The notes under the pieces are model-generated. The model saw only the letters and a list, made by a program, of their open reading frames with translations. It ran no database searches and was not told where the DNA came from. This document shows, piece after piece, positions 1 through 11,840 of a DNA stretch of 64,000 nt (positions within the stretch are counted from its first letter, which is position 1; each line of letters starts with the position of its first letter). The translations under genes were made by a program, and so were the position numbers. The DNA is from Hydractinia symbiolongicarpus (Eukaryota > Cnidaria > Hydrozoa > Anthoathecata > Hydractiniidae). The DNA is taken from NCBI RefSeq assembly GCF_029227915.1, contig NC_079884.1, positions 23,126,001-23,190,000 on the forward strand, in the 5' to 3' direction.

Positions 1-636
1 GGCTTTTAACATATCTCTACATTCAGTGCGTTTAGAATGTCCCTTTACAACCCTCACTGTCATAATATAAGCAGTGAAGACACTGATTGCAATGACTGCA
101 TCAATACCAACGATAATTCGTTTTGCCTTTGAAAGAAAATTTAACTGCGTTCCAAGTACATAGACCGTTGCTTGCGTTAGTGACAGCAACACAACTGCTG
201 TGAGCATTATCATTACTCGTGTGTTTGTTATCACTTGAGCATATCGATTAAGATATCGCATATGGATATATCGATCAAAACCAATCAATGCAATTATATA
301 AGCAGATATATGCGTAAAAAAGATGGCAAAAAATTGAACAATAGTTTCAAAATCACAATGTGATTTATCTTCAAACTTTACAAGCATTACTGTAAAGAGA
401 GTTTGTGTTATTAATGCCAGGCAACAATCATTTATACTCAAATATAAAATGAGTTTTAAAGAGTAGTTTTTAACTTGTTTTGTGGCAATCAGACCATAGA
501 TGACAGCACTGTTGAAAATAAGATTTAAAATCATGACAGTAACATTCAGTGTGATTAAGGAAATGATTTGTTCATTGTTGAGATATGATTTTCCACTGTA
601 TGTAGTCTCGCATTCGGTATGATTATGTGCAGTCAT
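1..636 (-). CDS. orphan class A (rhodopsin-like) GPCR, copy 1, cut by window edge
   Basis: The start codon is at 636 on the minus strand and 212 codons run to the window edge without a stop that I can see. The protein is nearly identical to the complete receptor at 7111-8010: N-terminal Asn-rich segment, TM1 to TM5, the LSIND motif in TM2 and DRY at the end of TM3. TM6, TM7 and the C-terminus lie outside the window. Compared with copy 2 there is a 9-nt in-frame insertion in the first extracellular loop (three extra residues after the KFED motif) and a few substitutions. No introns are visible. It is a recent tandem paralogue, probably a membrane receptor for an unknown ligand. The receptor class is clear from the heptahelical pattern; the ligand cannot be inferred. 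Confidence 0.8.
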   Translation of the reverse strand, partial: MTAHNHTECETTYSGKSYLNNEQIISLITLNVTVMILNLIFNSAVIYGLIATKQVKNYSLKLILYLSINDCCLALITQTLFTVMLVKFEDKSHCDFETIVQFFAIFFTHISAYIIALIGFDRYIHMRYLNRYAQVITNTRVMIMLTAVVLLSLTQATVYVLGTQLNFLSKAKRIIVGIDAVIAISVFTAYIMTVRVVKGHSKRTECRDMLKA

Positions 637-726
637 CTTCTCTTTCTATCCTAAAAAAACAGTTTAAAACATTTAAGCTAAAAATAGCAAATGTAATGTA
701 TTTTTGTCGACTTTGCTGCGAATTTC

Positions 727-754
727 CGTGGATTTTCCACAGGCTAACAACTAG
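727..754 (+). mobile_element. Helitron-like 3' terminus (scar upstream of GPCR copy 1)
   Basis: A short hairpin (gtgga/tccac) is followed 10-12 nt later by CTAG and then T, matching the 3' end of the 6384-6484 element. A matching but more decayed copy sits at the same place upstream of GPCR copy 2, so the scar predates the gene duplication. Confidence 0.5.
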
Positions 755-999
755 TCTAACATAAACGCGAGAAAAAGGTTTTTTCGTTTGAAAGTACCCA
801 GTAAAATACTGAACTTTTCTCCACACTTTTAACCAAATGAGAAAGAAACAATATTAATTATTGATTACTTTTAGCACCGATTCAATATAATCCTTGTGAA
901 CGCGATAATTTTTCAACACAAGTAAAAAAAAAATGAGCTCAGGTTCGTAAGCATTGCTTTAAAGCCAATATTGATAAAGAAGATAAAAAAATATAAAGA

Positions 1000-1980
1000 G
1001 TTTACAAGTTCCTCCCTGTGGAGACTATTAAACCAATTCAAATCTACAATATTTTACTAAAATATTCAAATTTTTCAAAGTTGGCGCAAAGGATGAAATA
1101 GCTAATACTCCACATCCAATATCGAAAGGTGTAATTGCAGATGCACAAGATAGGGATAAAAAATCTATTGGACTAAATTATTATTATTATTAATATTATA
1201 GACCAATTTACTCCGGGTCGAGTTAACAGGCTCTATAATAATTGATATTAATTAGCATATCATTGTAGATTTAGGAATATTGTGAGTGATCAAACACATA
1301 TTCAGTATATCCGTCTTTTGTCCAAAGTTCTGTTGCTCTTTTATTAGAAAATTAGAGCTTGGCTATTAAAGCACATTAAATTGTCTATAAGATAAAGTAA
1401 ATATGAGGTTTAAATTCCTTTTCTAATAAATTTATATTTTTTTTTAAGACAACGTCCAAAACTTCTCTCCGTTTGACGACACTATGTTTGTCAGGATTCG
1501 AGTTTCCCGTCCTGTTCAAAATCAACATTTTGCTAACAAATAAATTTTGTTACAAGATGCTTTAGGCTGTGTTTTTATTTAAACTAAAGATTAATTTTTT
1601 AACTTTCACGAAAACACTATTAGCTGCATTGAGTAATGGCAGGCTGTTGCCTGTGCTTTTATTTAAATCTAATATGCGAGTAAAAATTGGTTGAAAAGGA
1701 GCATCAATACTGAATACAGTTCTGCAAGCACTTCACACGCGTGCTTGGCATGTTTAAAATATACTAACACCTCAATGCGGCGTCTCTTACAATTAATTTT
1801 GAACTTTTACCGTATATTTGTACCCTGTGTTTTTTACTTCAGCTGAGGTTGCGGCAGAGTTACATTTTATAACAGTCCTTTAGCACATTTGTATTGTTTT
1901 TAGTATGTAGATATTAAGTCCTAAAATTCCATTAAAAATCAAAACTTATCCGGAAACGTTGGACTCAAGTGAATTTCTAT
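1000..1980. other. intergenic, AT-rich, no gene seen
   Basis: No coding, RNA or repeat feature could be supported between the GPCR-copy duplication and the tandem repeat. The sequence is low-complexity AT-rich. Confidence 0.5.
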
Positions 1981-3150
1981 AACCACGTTTATGATACCAA
2001 AAATATATACGAAATATTTGTGGAGGTTTAGAGGTTTAGTTTCGTATTTATAGACGAAACTAAACCTCCTTATTGAACAATATGAGGCTTGTATAAAATT
2101 GTTGTTTATACAGTAAACCTTTATGTTTTAAGGCTTATTGACCCTACATAAACTCAAGCTATTTTAATATTTTACATAAAGGGAAAGGAAGAGGCGATGT
2201 AACTTGTAGCCAGCCTCCGTGATTGAAATAAGAATTTTGATAGGACGCTACAAAAGAACATGTTAGTAGGACATGAGATCCGGAGGGTTTAGATAAAAAA
2301 TCGTCATTCCCTCTCTCTTTTAAAAAAAAGAAGAAAAACACAAACCCTGTGCTGTAAAACTTATAATATTTTTCTTTCTTACATCATCTTCATGATCGAT
2401 CACATCATCCTACGATATGTGATTACAATTTTTTTTGACATTAAATTAATAACACTTAAGTTTTTTGTTTACATATGCCATATTTTTATTCTGTGAAATA
2501 ATGAGCGCACGCATGTATTTGAGGAATGTTGTAGTCAAGTGAAGAAATTGTCAAATTTTATTGTTTATGAAATATTCAAAATATTCAGAAATATACGAAT
2601 TACTCGTGGTGATACTGTGTAGTCAAAATTAAACGTCTCTACCGAACAATTTGAGACTGCATATGACTATATATACTTATGTAGCAAAACTATTCTTTAG
2701 AGATGTCAATATTTACATTATACAAACTCAAGTTATTTTCACGTTTAACATACAGAGACAAAAATGTTGAAATAGTTTGTATCAGTGTCTGTAATAGTGT
2801 CACAAGTTAAAATGTTGGGTGAAATAAACAAAAACAAATGCTTAGAATTTAAAGCAAACAATTTTCGGATTATTCATTATCAATGATTGGATGAAAATAA
2901 TCTCCCTGTCTCAAAAAAACAAAAAAGAATACAAACTCTAGCTTATCTGACATCGTCTCCATATAGGACCACATCTCATCTTATGATATGTTTTTTTGAC
3001 ATGAAACTGATAACACTTCTACACATTCATAGTTTCATTCTGTAAAATAATGAACGCATGCATGTAATTGAGGTGCGGTAAGTCTAACAAAAAATTGCTA
3101 ACTTTTATTCTTTGAAATATCAGAAATATACGAAATATTTGTGGTGATGC
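1980..3150. repeat. degenerate tandem repeat, unit about 565 bp, about two copies
   Basis: Several landmarks recur in the same order: 'acgaaatatttgtgg' type motifs near 2003, 2595 and 3130; 'aaactcaag(c/t)tattttcacg' type motifs near 2150 and 2730; a 'catc(a/g)tct' block followed by 'gatatgt' near 2385 and 2950; and 'taacactt...ttctgt(g/a)aaataatga(g/a)cgca(c/t)gcatgta' near 2450 and 3010. Divergence is substantial, so this is an old duplication. Short ORFs within it do not look coding. Confidence 0.6.
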
Positions 3151-3944
3151 TGTGAAGTGAAAACTGGCTGAAATAAGAAAGACTGGCATTATATATTGCC
3201 GGAATGCAAAGACGAGAATGGCGAACTCATAGAATAATACAATGGACAAACTTAACACATACCATGTATCCTTCCGAAAATTATTCATTACGGAATAAAA
3301 TGAGTACAGGCAAACTAACAGGTATGACATGGTATAGTGTTCGTCTATTACATCAGGAGAAAACGCAATGGCTTGTTCACTTTTCAATGTCACATTTTTT
3401 GTTTTAACTCTTTTGCTCACACGATGCCATCGTAGTGTCAAAGCAAGATTATTCTAGTCTTTGTGCATCAAAGTTATGTTATTACGTTCTGTATATTGGA
3501 TAGGTTCAATTTTGAGTGGAAAGACACAATCAGATACAAAAAATTTTTAGGCAACTTGTTAACATGGTGATAATAAATGTAGCACTGCTTGATTGTCAGG
3601 CTGTGCCGTGCCAAACCGAACTCATAAATTTTTTATTAAGCCTCGGTTCAATACAAAGTTTTATAAGAGTCGAGTCATGCGGCAATGATGCGTCACCTGT
3701 GTGACACGGGTCGGTTTGGTTGATGATGTTACAACTTGTGCGCGTTGAACTAAGTTAGTATCTTATGGCTTAGGTTTGGAACGGATAATTTTTGCTAAAT
3801 AATTTTTCTTATCATAAACGAATGGACATTCACTAATACTGCCATCTTTTTTGTTACTTGCATACTTTAATGCTTACATTAAAATTTTTCTTTCCCATAG
3901 TAATATAAATAAGGATAATTAAAAAATAAATAAATAATAATCGA

Positions 3945-4365
3945 CGGGTTCGCCCGTCCTTTTTTTTACCGCATCACGTGCGTCTCGCTACTTGTGCAGC
4001 TAAGCTACTATTTTGCGTGACAGACAGACAGACAGACGTATACAGGTATTATAATGAAGAACTCGCTAGCCCGTGGAAAAATCCACGCCCCCCCCCTCCC
4101 ATTCTTTGTATATCACATTCCGTGTTTCCGTTACGGGACGCGGTAACCCTTTTGAACAGACAGAATACGGCTATTATTAAAGAGACTAGTCGTTAGCTCG
4201 TGGAAGAATCCACGGAGTCGCCCGTCCTTTAAATTAACTTGTTGCAACAAAGTGGACAAAAATATACCGCATTTGATATTGGTGCGTATTTTAAAAATTT
4301 CGTGTTTCCGTTACGGGACGCGGCCCCGCGGACAGACAGACAAAATACGGCTATTATTAAAGAGA
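3945..4365 (-). mobile_element. head-to-tail array of short Helitron-like elements (about three copies)
   Basis: Read on the minus strand, one copy starts with TC at 4365, contains repeated 'GTCTGTCTG' runs, and ends at 4186 with a gtgga..tccac hairpin, CTAACGA and CTAG. The next copy starts immediately with TC at 4185, and a third begins near 4056. The same 5' and 3' ends occur in the single copy at 6384-6484 on the plus strand. TC start, CTAG end, a subterminal hairpin and no target duplication are the hallmarks of Helitrons. A (GACA)n microsatellite at 4018-4037 lies within the third copy. Confidence 0.55.
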
Positions 4366-4746
4366 TTACTGTTAGAATTAAAAATTAATTAAAAAATTTA
4401 AAATAAAGAGAGTTACACACTTCATATACTTTTGGGGCATACCTTTCACCTTCCACTTCTTGGTACAATCTCTTTATCAACATTCAACTGATTCTCTCTC
4501 TCAACCACGAAAGATTGAAAATAAAAATGGAAGTATTTTTTTTCAAACTTCAAATATAAGTTCTTTAAAAAGTATTTCCACGCAGCATGACGCAGCCAAC
4601 GTTTTTTTATTTTTTCTTTCTTTCATAATTACTTCTAAGCAGATTTTAATAAACATATTAGAATTGTGTTTACCATTTCTGTAAAATAGGCGGACACACA
4701 AATAATATAAATTGATTAAGAATTGCTTGATCATGTCATCAGTCAG

Positions 4747-4818
4747 CAACCTTGTCCCAGGGCCCTTTTACCATAGTCTGATGGGACGGGGTGAATAAGA
4801 GCCAAGGAAACGAGGTTG
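4747..4818. mobile_element. short inverted-repeat element, 'CAACCTCGT..CCAGGGC' family
   Basis: The 72-bp segment starts CAACCTTGTCCCAGGGC and ends with the imperfect inverse (GCC AAGGAAACGAGGTTG). Related copies are at 10031-10100 and 12138-12217, with single ends near 43217 and 59405. It looks like a very short MITE family; superfamily not assigned. Confidence 0.45.
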
Positions 4819-6383
4819 AACAGATAAAACAGTCAACTATTCATTACTCCATGTGTTGGCAGTTCAAACAGTCATTTTTTTATTGGATTTAAATCTTTTA
4901 ATCTGAACCACAATAGTTTGTAGAAAATCTACGATCTATCTAGAAGTTGGAATGTAACGTGATTTCAGTGGGTGATATGATATGATAAGTTTTCATGTCA
5001 TCCTGTGGACGAAAATGAACTCCTCAAACATCTCCATCATTGTGCTATTCGTTTTTAATTCCTTTTGCTTTACATTTAGATTCGAAAAAAAGGCTAAAGT
5101 GAGAATAGGAATATTCAAAAACAAAAACAATAAAGATAAAACAAAAAACTTTTAATTCATGCCTCATGACTGCATAAGCAATCAGCTTTGTAAAATAAAT
5201 TTTCCCATTTCTTCGTTGAGTGATAACAAATTATAATTTCATAATTTTAAGGAGGTACTAATCGAATAATGTTATATGTCTCTTTTATATAAGCATGACA
5301 TTTATAAGCATTCGTAGGCTTAAATTTGGTCATTTAAAAGCATATTTGAAGCATTATGTGTAACCTAAGAAAATTTTGTGAAATTTTTTATTTTTTTTTA
5401 TTTCGTAAGCAGTTTTTCTTTGTATTCTATATCTTTAAATTAATCAGTATGTAGTGAGATTTAATTTGTAATTACTGATATTCAAAATTCAAATCCTTTG
5501 CTTATGTCTTTTCATAAGCATGTTCCAATAAATCTTTTTGCCAATAAGCATAACCTAAGGGAATTTTGATCCTGAAAAGTACTTTTCGTAAACATCTTTA
5601 AACCTAATATTAGAATTTTGATTACCTACAAAAAACATGTATTTCGAGTAGTTAAAGCGATGTCATAAAAACAGACTAGTAAGAAGGCTTTGGTTGAGTT
5701 TAGTATTTGAAAACAAAATTTTGAATCAGTAAATGGTTTACATTGTCAAATCTTAGACGTGGTGTTTCGCAAACTTTATAAAACATTCCAATCGACGACT
5801 TTTTAAATTGTTTTTCACAATCCATCTTTCTAAACACTATAATAACCATGATTAAATATTTTTATTGATTCTAGCCAATCATTCCTATATAAAACATTTT
5901 TCTTAAATACGGAAATGTCCTCTAAATTAATTTGTATGTGTTTAGTTAAGTTTTTTAAGATTAAAGCCGCCAAAAACAGTATCCGAAGTGCTCATAAGAG
6001 AATAATACACTGCGACGCCTTCCCCTTTTTTTATTATGATAATTTATGTCTTCACTATCTGTGTCATCAGACTCTCTGCTTGTCTTCATCAAGAACACTG
6101 TATAGATATTATAAAATTTATCTAGTTCCAATTATGGGCACACAACAGCTTATTCTATGTTTTTGGAAGCTACAGTGAAGTGATTTCTAGTACCTGACTT
6201 AGTTTTAGGAATTTAGTATTTCGGGAGAGCGAGAATTATAAACTTCTCGAGTTGTGCTTCCACAGTTTTTTTGAATTTTGATTTTGCTTACAGAATAGAC
6301 TAAACCTGATACAGTAAATCAAAAAGACTGACAGTAAATAATACGTTATACTCGAGTATTAGATTACTTTTCTCGTAGTTTTA
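4819..6383. other. intergenic, AT-rich, no gene seen
   Basis: No supported gene. Short ORFs here have no recognisable domain or gene-like context. There are scattered 'taagca' motifs only. Confidence 0.45.
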
Positions 6384-6484
6384 TCTATATTATAATGCCC
6401 GTATACGTCTGTCTTTCTGTCACGCAAAATGGTAGCTTAGCTGCGACATGCGAACCCGTGGATTTTCCACGGGCTAACGACTAG
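6384..6484 (+). mobile_element. non-autonomous Helitron-like element, 101 bp, complete
   Basis: It begins TCTATATTATAATGCCC, ends with a perfect hairpin (CCCGTGGA / TCCACGGG), CTAACGA and CTAG, and is inserted between A and T, as expected for Helitrons. Partial relatives occur at 727-754, 3945-4365, 8097-8124, 40904-40945 and 41507-41535. It has no coding capacity and depends on a helicase-bearing element elsewhere. Confidence 0.65.
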
Positions 6485-6644
6485 TTAATTCAAATTGTTT
6501 GTAGGCCTATGATAAATATAACGCAAAAAATTAATAAAATAAAGTGTCAAATTAAAATATAAAGCACAAAAACACTTTTTGTCTAGCTATATATCGAAGC
6601 ATAGAGGAAATTTTAAGCGTTAATATTTTTAACCCATGCCTTTA

Positions 6645-7094
6645 AAGGCTAAAATACACGGTAAGTTTAAACGGACCGTTTAAATGTAAGAAAAAAAAAC
6701 TTACCGTGTAAACAGCAAAGATGTACAACTTTTCTCGGTTTTATAAGTTTTTTTAAAAGTTGGACATGTTCAACTTTTGCTAAGTTTTTTCTATTGAAAT
6801 TAACAGAATAATTAATGAGCTATTGTTAAACTAAAGATTTGAGCATATATTTTCGGTTTCTAACCAGTAGTCCGCTTTTTTTCTTCTACGATTACCCCTT
6901 CTGCTGCTATAGCAATAACCGCAATGAAAGATAAACGTGTTTTTTATTTGGTATTTATTGTAAAAAAATTTTTTTTAGAAAAACTTATACATTTTAACTT
7001 AACGTGTAGACAGGTGTAGTACCTGCAACTGAACTTATAAGTTTTTATTTTACAACTAAACGGTCCGTTTAAACTTACCGTGTATTTTAGCCTT
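6645..7094. mobile_element. 450-bp MITE with long terminal inverted repeats
   Basis: The left end AAGGCTAAAATACACGGTAA and its continuation (GTTTAAACGGACCGTTTA) are repeated in inverse at the right end, giving about 38 bp of near-perfect inverted repeat. The flanks are TA on both sides (6643-6644 and 7095-7096). There is no coding sequence. It abuts the 3' end of the GPCR gene (stop at 7111), so it may contribute to the 3' UTR or polyadenylation. Confidence 0.7.
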
Positions 7095-7110
7095 TAGCCA
7101 TCAGAAAATA

Positions 7111-8010
7111 TCAAGTTGTGTTACTGCAACGATTTTTCATTACGCTTGTAACGTATCTCTTAACCTTCTTGTTTAAGCTCAAAAAAATAATCGCGTTCAC
7201 AAAGGAATTAAAATACGTTAATACAAAACCAAGTATTAATGCATACTCGAGCCATTGTTTCCTAATTCCATCCCATTTTTGACTAACAACCGCATGTGTG
7301 AATGAGACGATGATGTAAGGTATATAGCATATGACAATAGCTGTCAATATTCTTGACGCTGTACGTGTGACAGTAGTGTCAACGGCTTTTAACATATCTC
7401 TGGACTCAGTGCGTTTAGAATGTACCTTTACAACCCTCACTGTCATAATGTAAGCAGTGAAGACACTGATTGCAATGACTGCATCAATACTAACGGTAAT
7501 TTGTTTTGCCTTTGAAAGAAAATTCAATTGTGTCCCAAGTACATAGACCATTGCTTGCGTTAGTGACAGCAGTACAACTGCTGTCAGAATCATTATTACT
7601 CTTTTGTTTGTTATTACTTGAGCATATCGATTAAGATATCGCATATGGATATATCGATCAAAACCAATCAATGCAATGATGTAAGCAGATATATGCGTAA
7701 AAAAGATGGCAAAAAACTGAACAATAGTTTCAAAATCACAATCTTCAAACTTTGCAAGCATTACTGTAAAGAGAGTTTGTGTTATTAATGCCAGGCAACA
7801 ATCATTAATACTCAAATATAAAATGAGTTTTAAGGAGTAGTTTTTAAGTTGCTTTGTGGCAACCAGACCATAGATGACAGCACTGTTGAAAATAAGATTT
7901 AAAATCATGACAATGACATTGAGGGTGATTAAGGAAATGATTTGTCCATTGTTGAGGTATGATTTTCCACTGTATGTAGTCTCACACTCGGTATGATTCT
8001 GTACAGTCAT
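7111..8010 (-). CDS. orphan class A (rhodopsin-like) GPCR, copy 2, complete
   Basis: A single-exon gene of 299 aa. A short N-terminus with an N-glycosylation sequon (NHT at residue 5) precedes seven hydrophobic helices: about 23-50, 59-83, 97-119, 137-160, 168-190, 217-240 and 255-280. LSIND in TM2 and DRY at 118-120 are class A marks; TM7 carries NSFVNAIIF in place of the usual NPxxY. The cytoplasmic tail is short and basic with no lipidation cysteine cluster. It probably acts at the plasma membrane through G proteins for an unknown ligand. It is the tandem partner of copy 1; the duplication also includes several hundred bases upstream of the start. Confidence 0.85.
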   Translation of the reverse strand: MTVQNHTECETTYSGKSYLNNGQIISLITLNVIVMILNLIFNSAVIYGLVATKQLKNYSLKLILYLSINDCCLALITQTLFTVMLAKFEDCDFETIVQFFAIFFTHISAYIIALIGFDRYIHMRYLNRYAQVITNKRVIMILTAVVLLSLTQAMVYVLGTQLNFLSKAKQITVSIDAVIAISVFTAYIMTVRVVKVHSKRTESRDMLKAVDTTVTRTASRILTAIVICYIPYIIVSFTHAVVSQKWDGIRKQWLEYALILGFVLTYFNSFVNAIIFLSLNKKVKRYVTSVMKNRCSNTT

Positions 8011-8096
8011 CTTTTGTTTCTCTCCTAAAAAAGAGTTTAAAGCTTTTCTGAAAATAACAAATGCAATGTATTTTTGTCAACTTTGCTGCGAATTTC

Positions 8097-8124
8097 CGTG
8101 AATTTTCTACGGGCAAACGACTAC
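8097..8124 (+). mobile_element. decayed Helitron-like 3' end upstream of GPCR copy 2
   Basis: This is the counterpart of 727-754; the hairpin has mismatches and the terminal CTAG has become CTAC. Confidence 0.4.
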
Positions 8125-8872
8125 TCTAAAATACGCACCTGTAAGAAGTTCTGCTGCAAATTTGAACCTAAGCAGTAAAATACTGAACATGTACCCACAT
8201 TTCAACTAAAAAATAAAAATAAAAAATAATTCACTGTACATTGTAAACGAAATAATTTTCTATACAGGAAAAAAACGGAGCTCTCAAGTTTGTACATTGC
8301 TTTTATATAGAACATGAAGTTCAATATTGATGAAAAAGATTAAAAATATAAACATTTTACAAAACCCAATATCGCAAATTATAAACATTTAAAAATATGA
8401 CATTTTGCAGTCTAAATTTATTGCATAATATCTTTTGCGTACGCAACAATCTGAAATTCCCAGGAGTCGTATTAATCGTGCCTCGCACTTCACAATCGAT
8501 TATTATTTGCAAGCCAAATAAAAGATTCCACTTAAACAAAGAATTTGGTTTTTCTATATTTCCTTATGCTTTTTTTCTAGCTATCCTGAAGACATAAAAA
8601 TTTAAATTTATGCACCTTTCTTCCTTTTTTTCTTATCTTCTTACTTTATCTTCACTGGAAAAGCTTTCTATTGTTATAAAACCCGTGTAAGGGTAAATTC
8701 TATATAATTTATTGCAATAAAAAATTCGAATCAAATTTTGAAATATAATTTACTTTTCCACAATTACGTCTACAACACAAGCATAACCATGCAATAATAT
8801 TTTATTGCCAAAAATAAAAGGACCACAATGAGATCTAGCACAATAACTTTTATTTTAGCAGTTTGTCTTTTC

Positions 8873-9655
8873 TTTACAAAATTTCTTGTTAAAGAATCCA
8901 TTTAAAGTACATACGAGGTGTTTGAACAGTTGTGTTTACAACTGTTCAAACACCTTTCTTTATGCTGTTAAGACGATTAACCTTTTACTTACCAAAATAA
9001 TTTATATTTCTCACTACTCTTGCGCAGAAAGTTTGAATTGCTATAAAAATACTAAGACTAACTAAGAATATACAACAAATAAAAATATATAAAAAAACTA
9101 CTATAAATCAAACAAACAAATATGAATAGTTAGAAAAAACATCCAAAAAAAGAATAAAAATTAAAGCAAGAATATATTCTCCGCTTTCCGCATCACGACT
9201 GAACAATTTAATCAACTTTCAAAAATACATGCATAAAATAGTTTTGTGTCAGGTTTAATGCCTTGACTGTATTATTGAAGCAATATTACTCGGAGGAACG
9301 AAATGGAGCGATGGCGATGAAAAGAAACTAATAAAAAGGCTTTTATTGACTTTAGAATTGGTGAAAAAAATAATTAAAATAATTAAAATGAATATTAAAG
9401 TCGCTTTGTTGTGCTAATCATCACCACTTAACCATATTCGTTCCGGGGGTTATATGATATATAAGCTTATAATGGTTCTTAAATGGCTTGATAACTCTAT
9501 TTCAACCTACAACAAAATCATTAATCTATAAAAACATGCTAATTCAAAACAAATCTAAATCCGGCTGACATCCGACATGTTGATAGGAAATGTTGAAATT
9601 ATTTTTAAACCTCGTATGTACTTTAAATGGATTCTTTAACAAGAAATTTTGTAAA
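8873..9655. mobile_element. 783-bp element bounded by 47-bp inverted repeats
   Basis: The segment 8873-8919 (starts TTTACAAAATTTCTTG, ends ACGAGGT) is repeated in inverse at 9609-9655 with near identity. No coding sequence lies between. Terminal inverted repeats of this length suggest a non-autonomous DNA transposon or a foldback element; no target duplication could be fixed with confidence. Confidence 0.55.
8916..8955. repeat. perfect 18-bp hairpin with 4-nt loop
   Basis: AGGTGTTTGAACAGTTGT, loop GTTT, then the exact inverse. It overlaps the inner edge of the left 47-bp inverted repeat and has no counterpart at the right one. Confidence 0.8.
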
Positions 9656-11340
9656 ACGTTGTGTTTTTATGTGCCATTTTTTTTTTTTTTTTTTTTTTAC
9701 TCTTTTAACATTACACTGTTTCGATAAAGAACATATCAGTACTTCATAATCAGAAAATTTCTTCAGAAGGGAGAAAATTTTGGCCGTTCTAGCTAACTGT
9801 TTTCTTTTAGTGATAGAAAGGGGCGTGTACTTTAAACTCGTCAATTTCATTTTGTTTCTCGTGGAAGTTTAACAAAATTTTCGCAATAAGCTCGCTTCCA
9901 ATTTTTTTCGTGGAAATCTGCCTTAAAACAATGTTAAAATATTTTCGTGTTTAATCATATGGATAACCTTACGCATTTTATTGGAGTTTTTTATTGGAGT
10001 GACGCCGTTTTTGCGATGAGGGGACTTCCTCAACCTCGTCCCAAGGCCCATTTTTCTCTTTCTGACAATCTCGGACGGCGAGAACAAACGACCTTGGGCC
10101 ACACTGGTCAATTCCAAGATCTGATTGGTTTCTCAAGTTTCCGTTAATTATGAAGAAAATTGAATAATAACAGAAAAACAATAATGGCGGCTATGTTTAT
10201 GTGCGAAAGGGACGCTGGAATGTTTATGTTCTGCTGGACTGAATTTATTTTTGTGAAAAATAAAATATTTGGCCTTGTTAGTATAGCTTAACGTGAAAAC
10301 AAAATTAAATAGCTTTTAGTTGTACCCAGAGGCTGTTAAAGTAAGCTTCTGTTTTTTTTTTTTTTGCAGTGCAGTTAAGGAGGTAGCTACTAGACTAGAA
10401 AGCTAGCTATGCTAGCGTTTGTGCACAGAGTGTAGTAAAAAACACAATGAAGGTTTCTTTGAAGACATTTTTAGCAGCTATCTAGCTAGCTCAAATACAA
10501 CACAAGGTATATACAGGTATACACAACTAATCCTATTTCTCCTGAACAGACCTTCTTTTACACTCTAGCTAATATTCTTTCGAGGCAGAATACATAAACA
10601 ATAATAAAAAAATCATATGCTGTTGATTTGGTTGAAAAAGATTAAAATACTGGATTAAGAAGTTCATACCATTTAGTTAACTAAATAGTTATACGCTTAA
10701 TTAAATCGATTTTACAGATTAAATAACAATTTTCTCTGACTGCATGAAATGCAACATCCTATGTTTTATGACTTTTAATCCTTAGTAAAGCAACAAAAGC
10801 AACAAAAGTCAATTGGTTTGACCATAGTGGCCATTTAGTTGTAAATGAGTTTCCAGGGACTCGTTTCGTGAAAACCGAAACTGTAATATGATAAAAAAGA
10901 AGGATGAAAAAGAAAGATATTGAGTTGAAACTTGTTAGAAGATGCTTTTAGGCTGGTCTGATGGGATTAGCATGAAAAATGATTCTGTAATAGCAAGCAG
11001 GGCAATAAGATTTTTTTTAAAGACAATTATAAAAACAACAATTGTAAAAATCTTTAGACAATACAATTTTATTTAGGTGTATATGCACGCTACGACGATA
11101 ACAGACAAAAAGAGCCAGTTATTATATACGCCAAAACGTATATATCTGATCTGTATCTGACACATGGTTACGTTGATGACTCAATACTAGTATAATATAT
11201 AGCTACACCACGCCACTATAATGCGGGCGTGATAAAGCCTTAACTTAGGTTTATGGAGGTTCACGTCAGCAATAATTCGCCCGCAAGATAAAAATGGAAT
11301 TAGAAACACTGCATGTGTCTAAAAATAATACTAAAAACTT
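9656..11340. other. intergenic, no gene seen
   Basis: It contains a poly-T tract (9670-9699), a relative of the 'CAACCTCGT' short element at 10031-10100 and a locally GC-richer patch at 10000-10210 that could be a promoter, but no supported coding sequence. Confidence 0.4.
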
Positions 11341-11344
11341 AACT

Positions 11345-11651
11345 AGCTAGCCTTGTGGTATAGTGTTCGCTTGCAGTGCGGAAGGTCTTGGGTTCAAACC
11401 CCAGCCGAGTCATGTCAGATACTTCAAAAGTGTGAATCTATCCTTTTTGCTTAGCGTTAAGCATGAAAATAGGATTGATATCTTAGGCGGTTGTCTAGTT
11501 GAGTAATTGCTGTGCCTGCAAGACTTTCGTAGCTCAAATGGCTTTAAATGCACTAGGACCCCCTTCGCAGGACCCTTGTTGATAGCAGTACCAACAGGAA
11601 CTGAAAAGGCTATCCTGGGTAAATAATTTCAATAATAAAATAATAATAATA
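11345..11651 (+). mobile_element. tRNA-derived SINE
   Basis: The head has a pol III A-box-like TGGTATAGTG at about 11357 and a B-box GGTTCAAACC at 11391-11400, followed by an unrelated body and a simple (AAT)n-type tail at 11620-11651. This tRNA-head, body and tail arrangement is that of a SINE mobilised by a LINE. The tRNA-like part does not fold as a functional tRNA of normal length. Confidence 0.65.
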
Positions 11652-11840
11652 GGCATCTTCAGTAATTCTAATCACAAAACCCTCTGAGAATTCTGTGGCT
11701 TAGAAGCTAGCTAAAAGTACTTTCACTTTTAACTATAATATGAAATAAAGATGGCTAAAAATTATGATTAAAAAAGTGTATAGTTAGCTACCTTGGTTTG
11801 CACAACCTTTGTAGCTACAAAAGTATGTCTTGGACCTTGC

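Noticed and set aside
3019-3441. 140-codon minus-strand ORF with hydrophobic runs
   Set aside because: It crosses the edge of a degenerate tandem repeat, has no domain, and its composition follows the AT-rich background.
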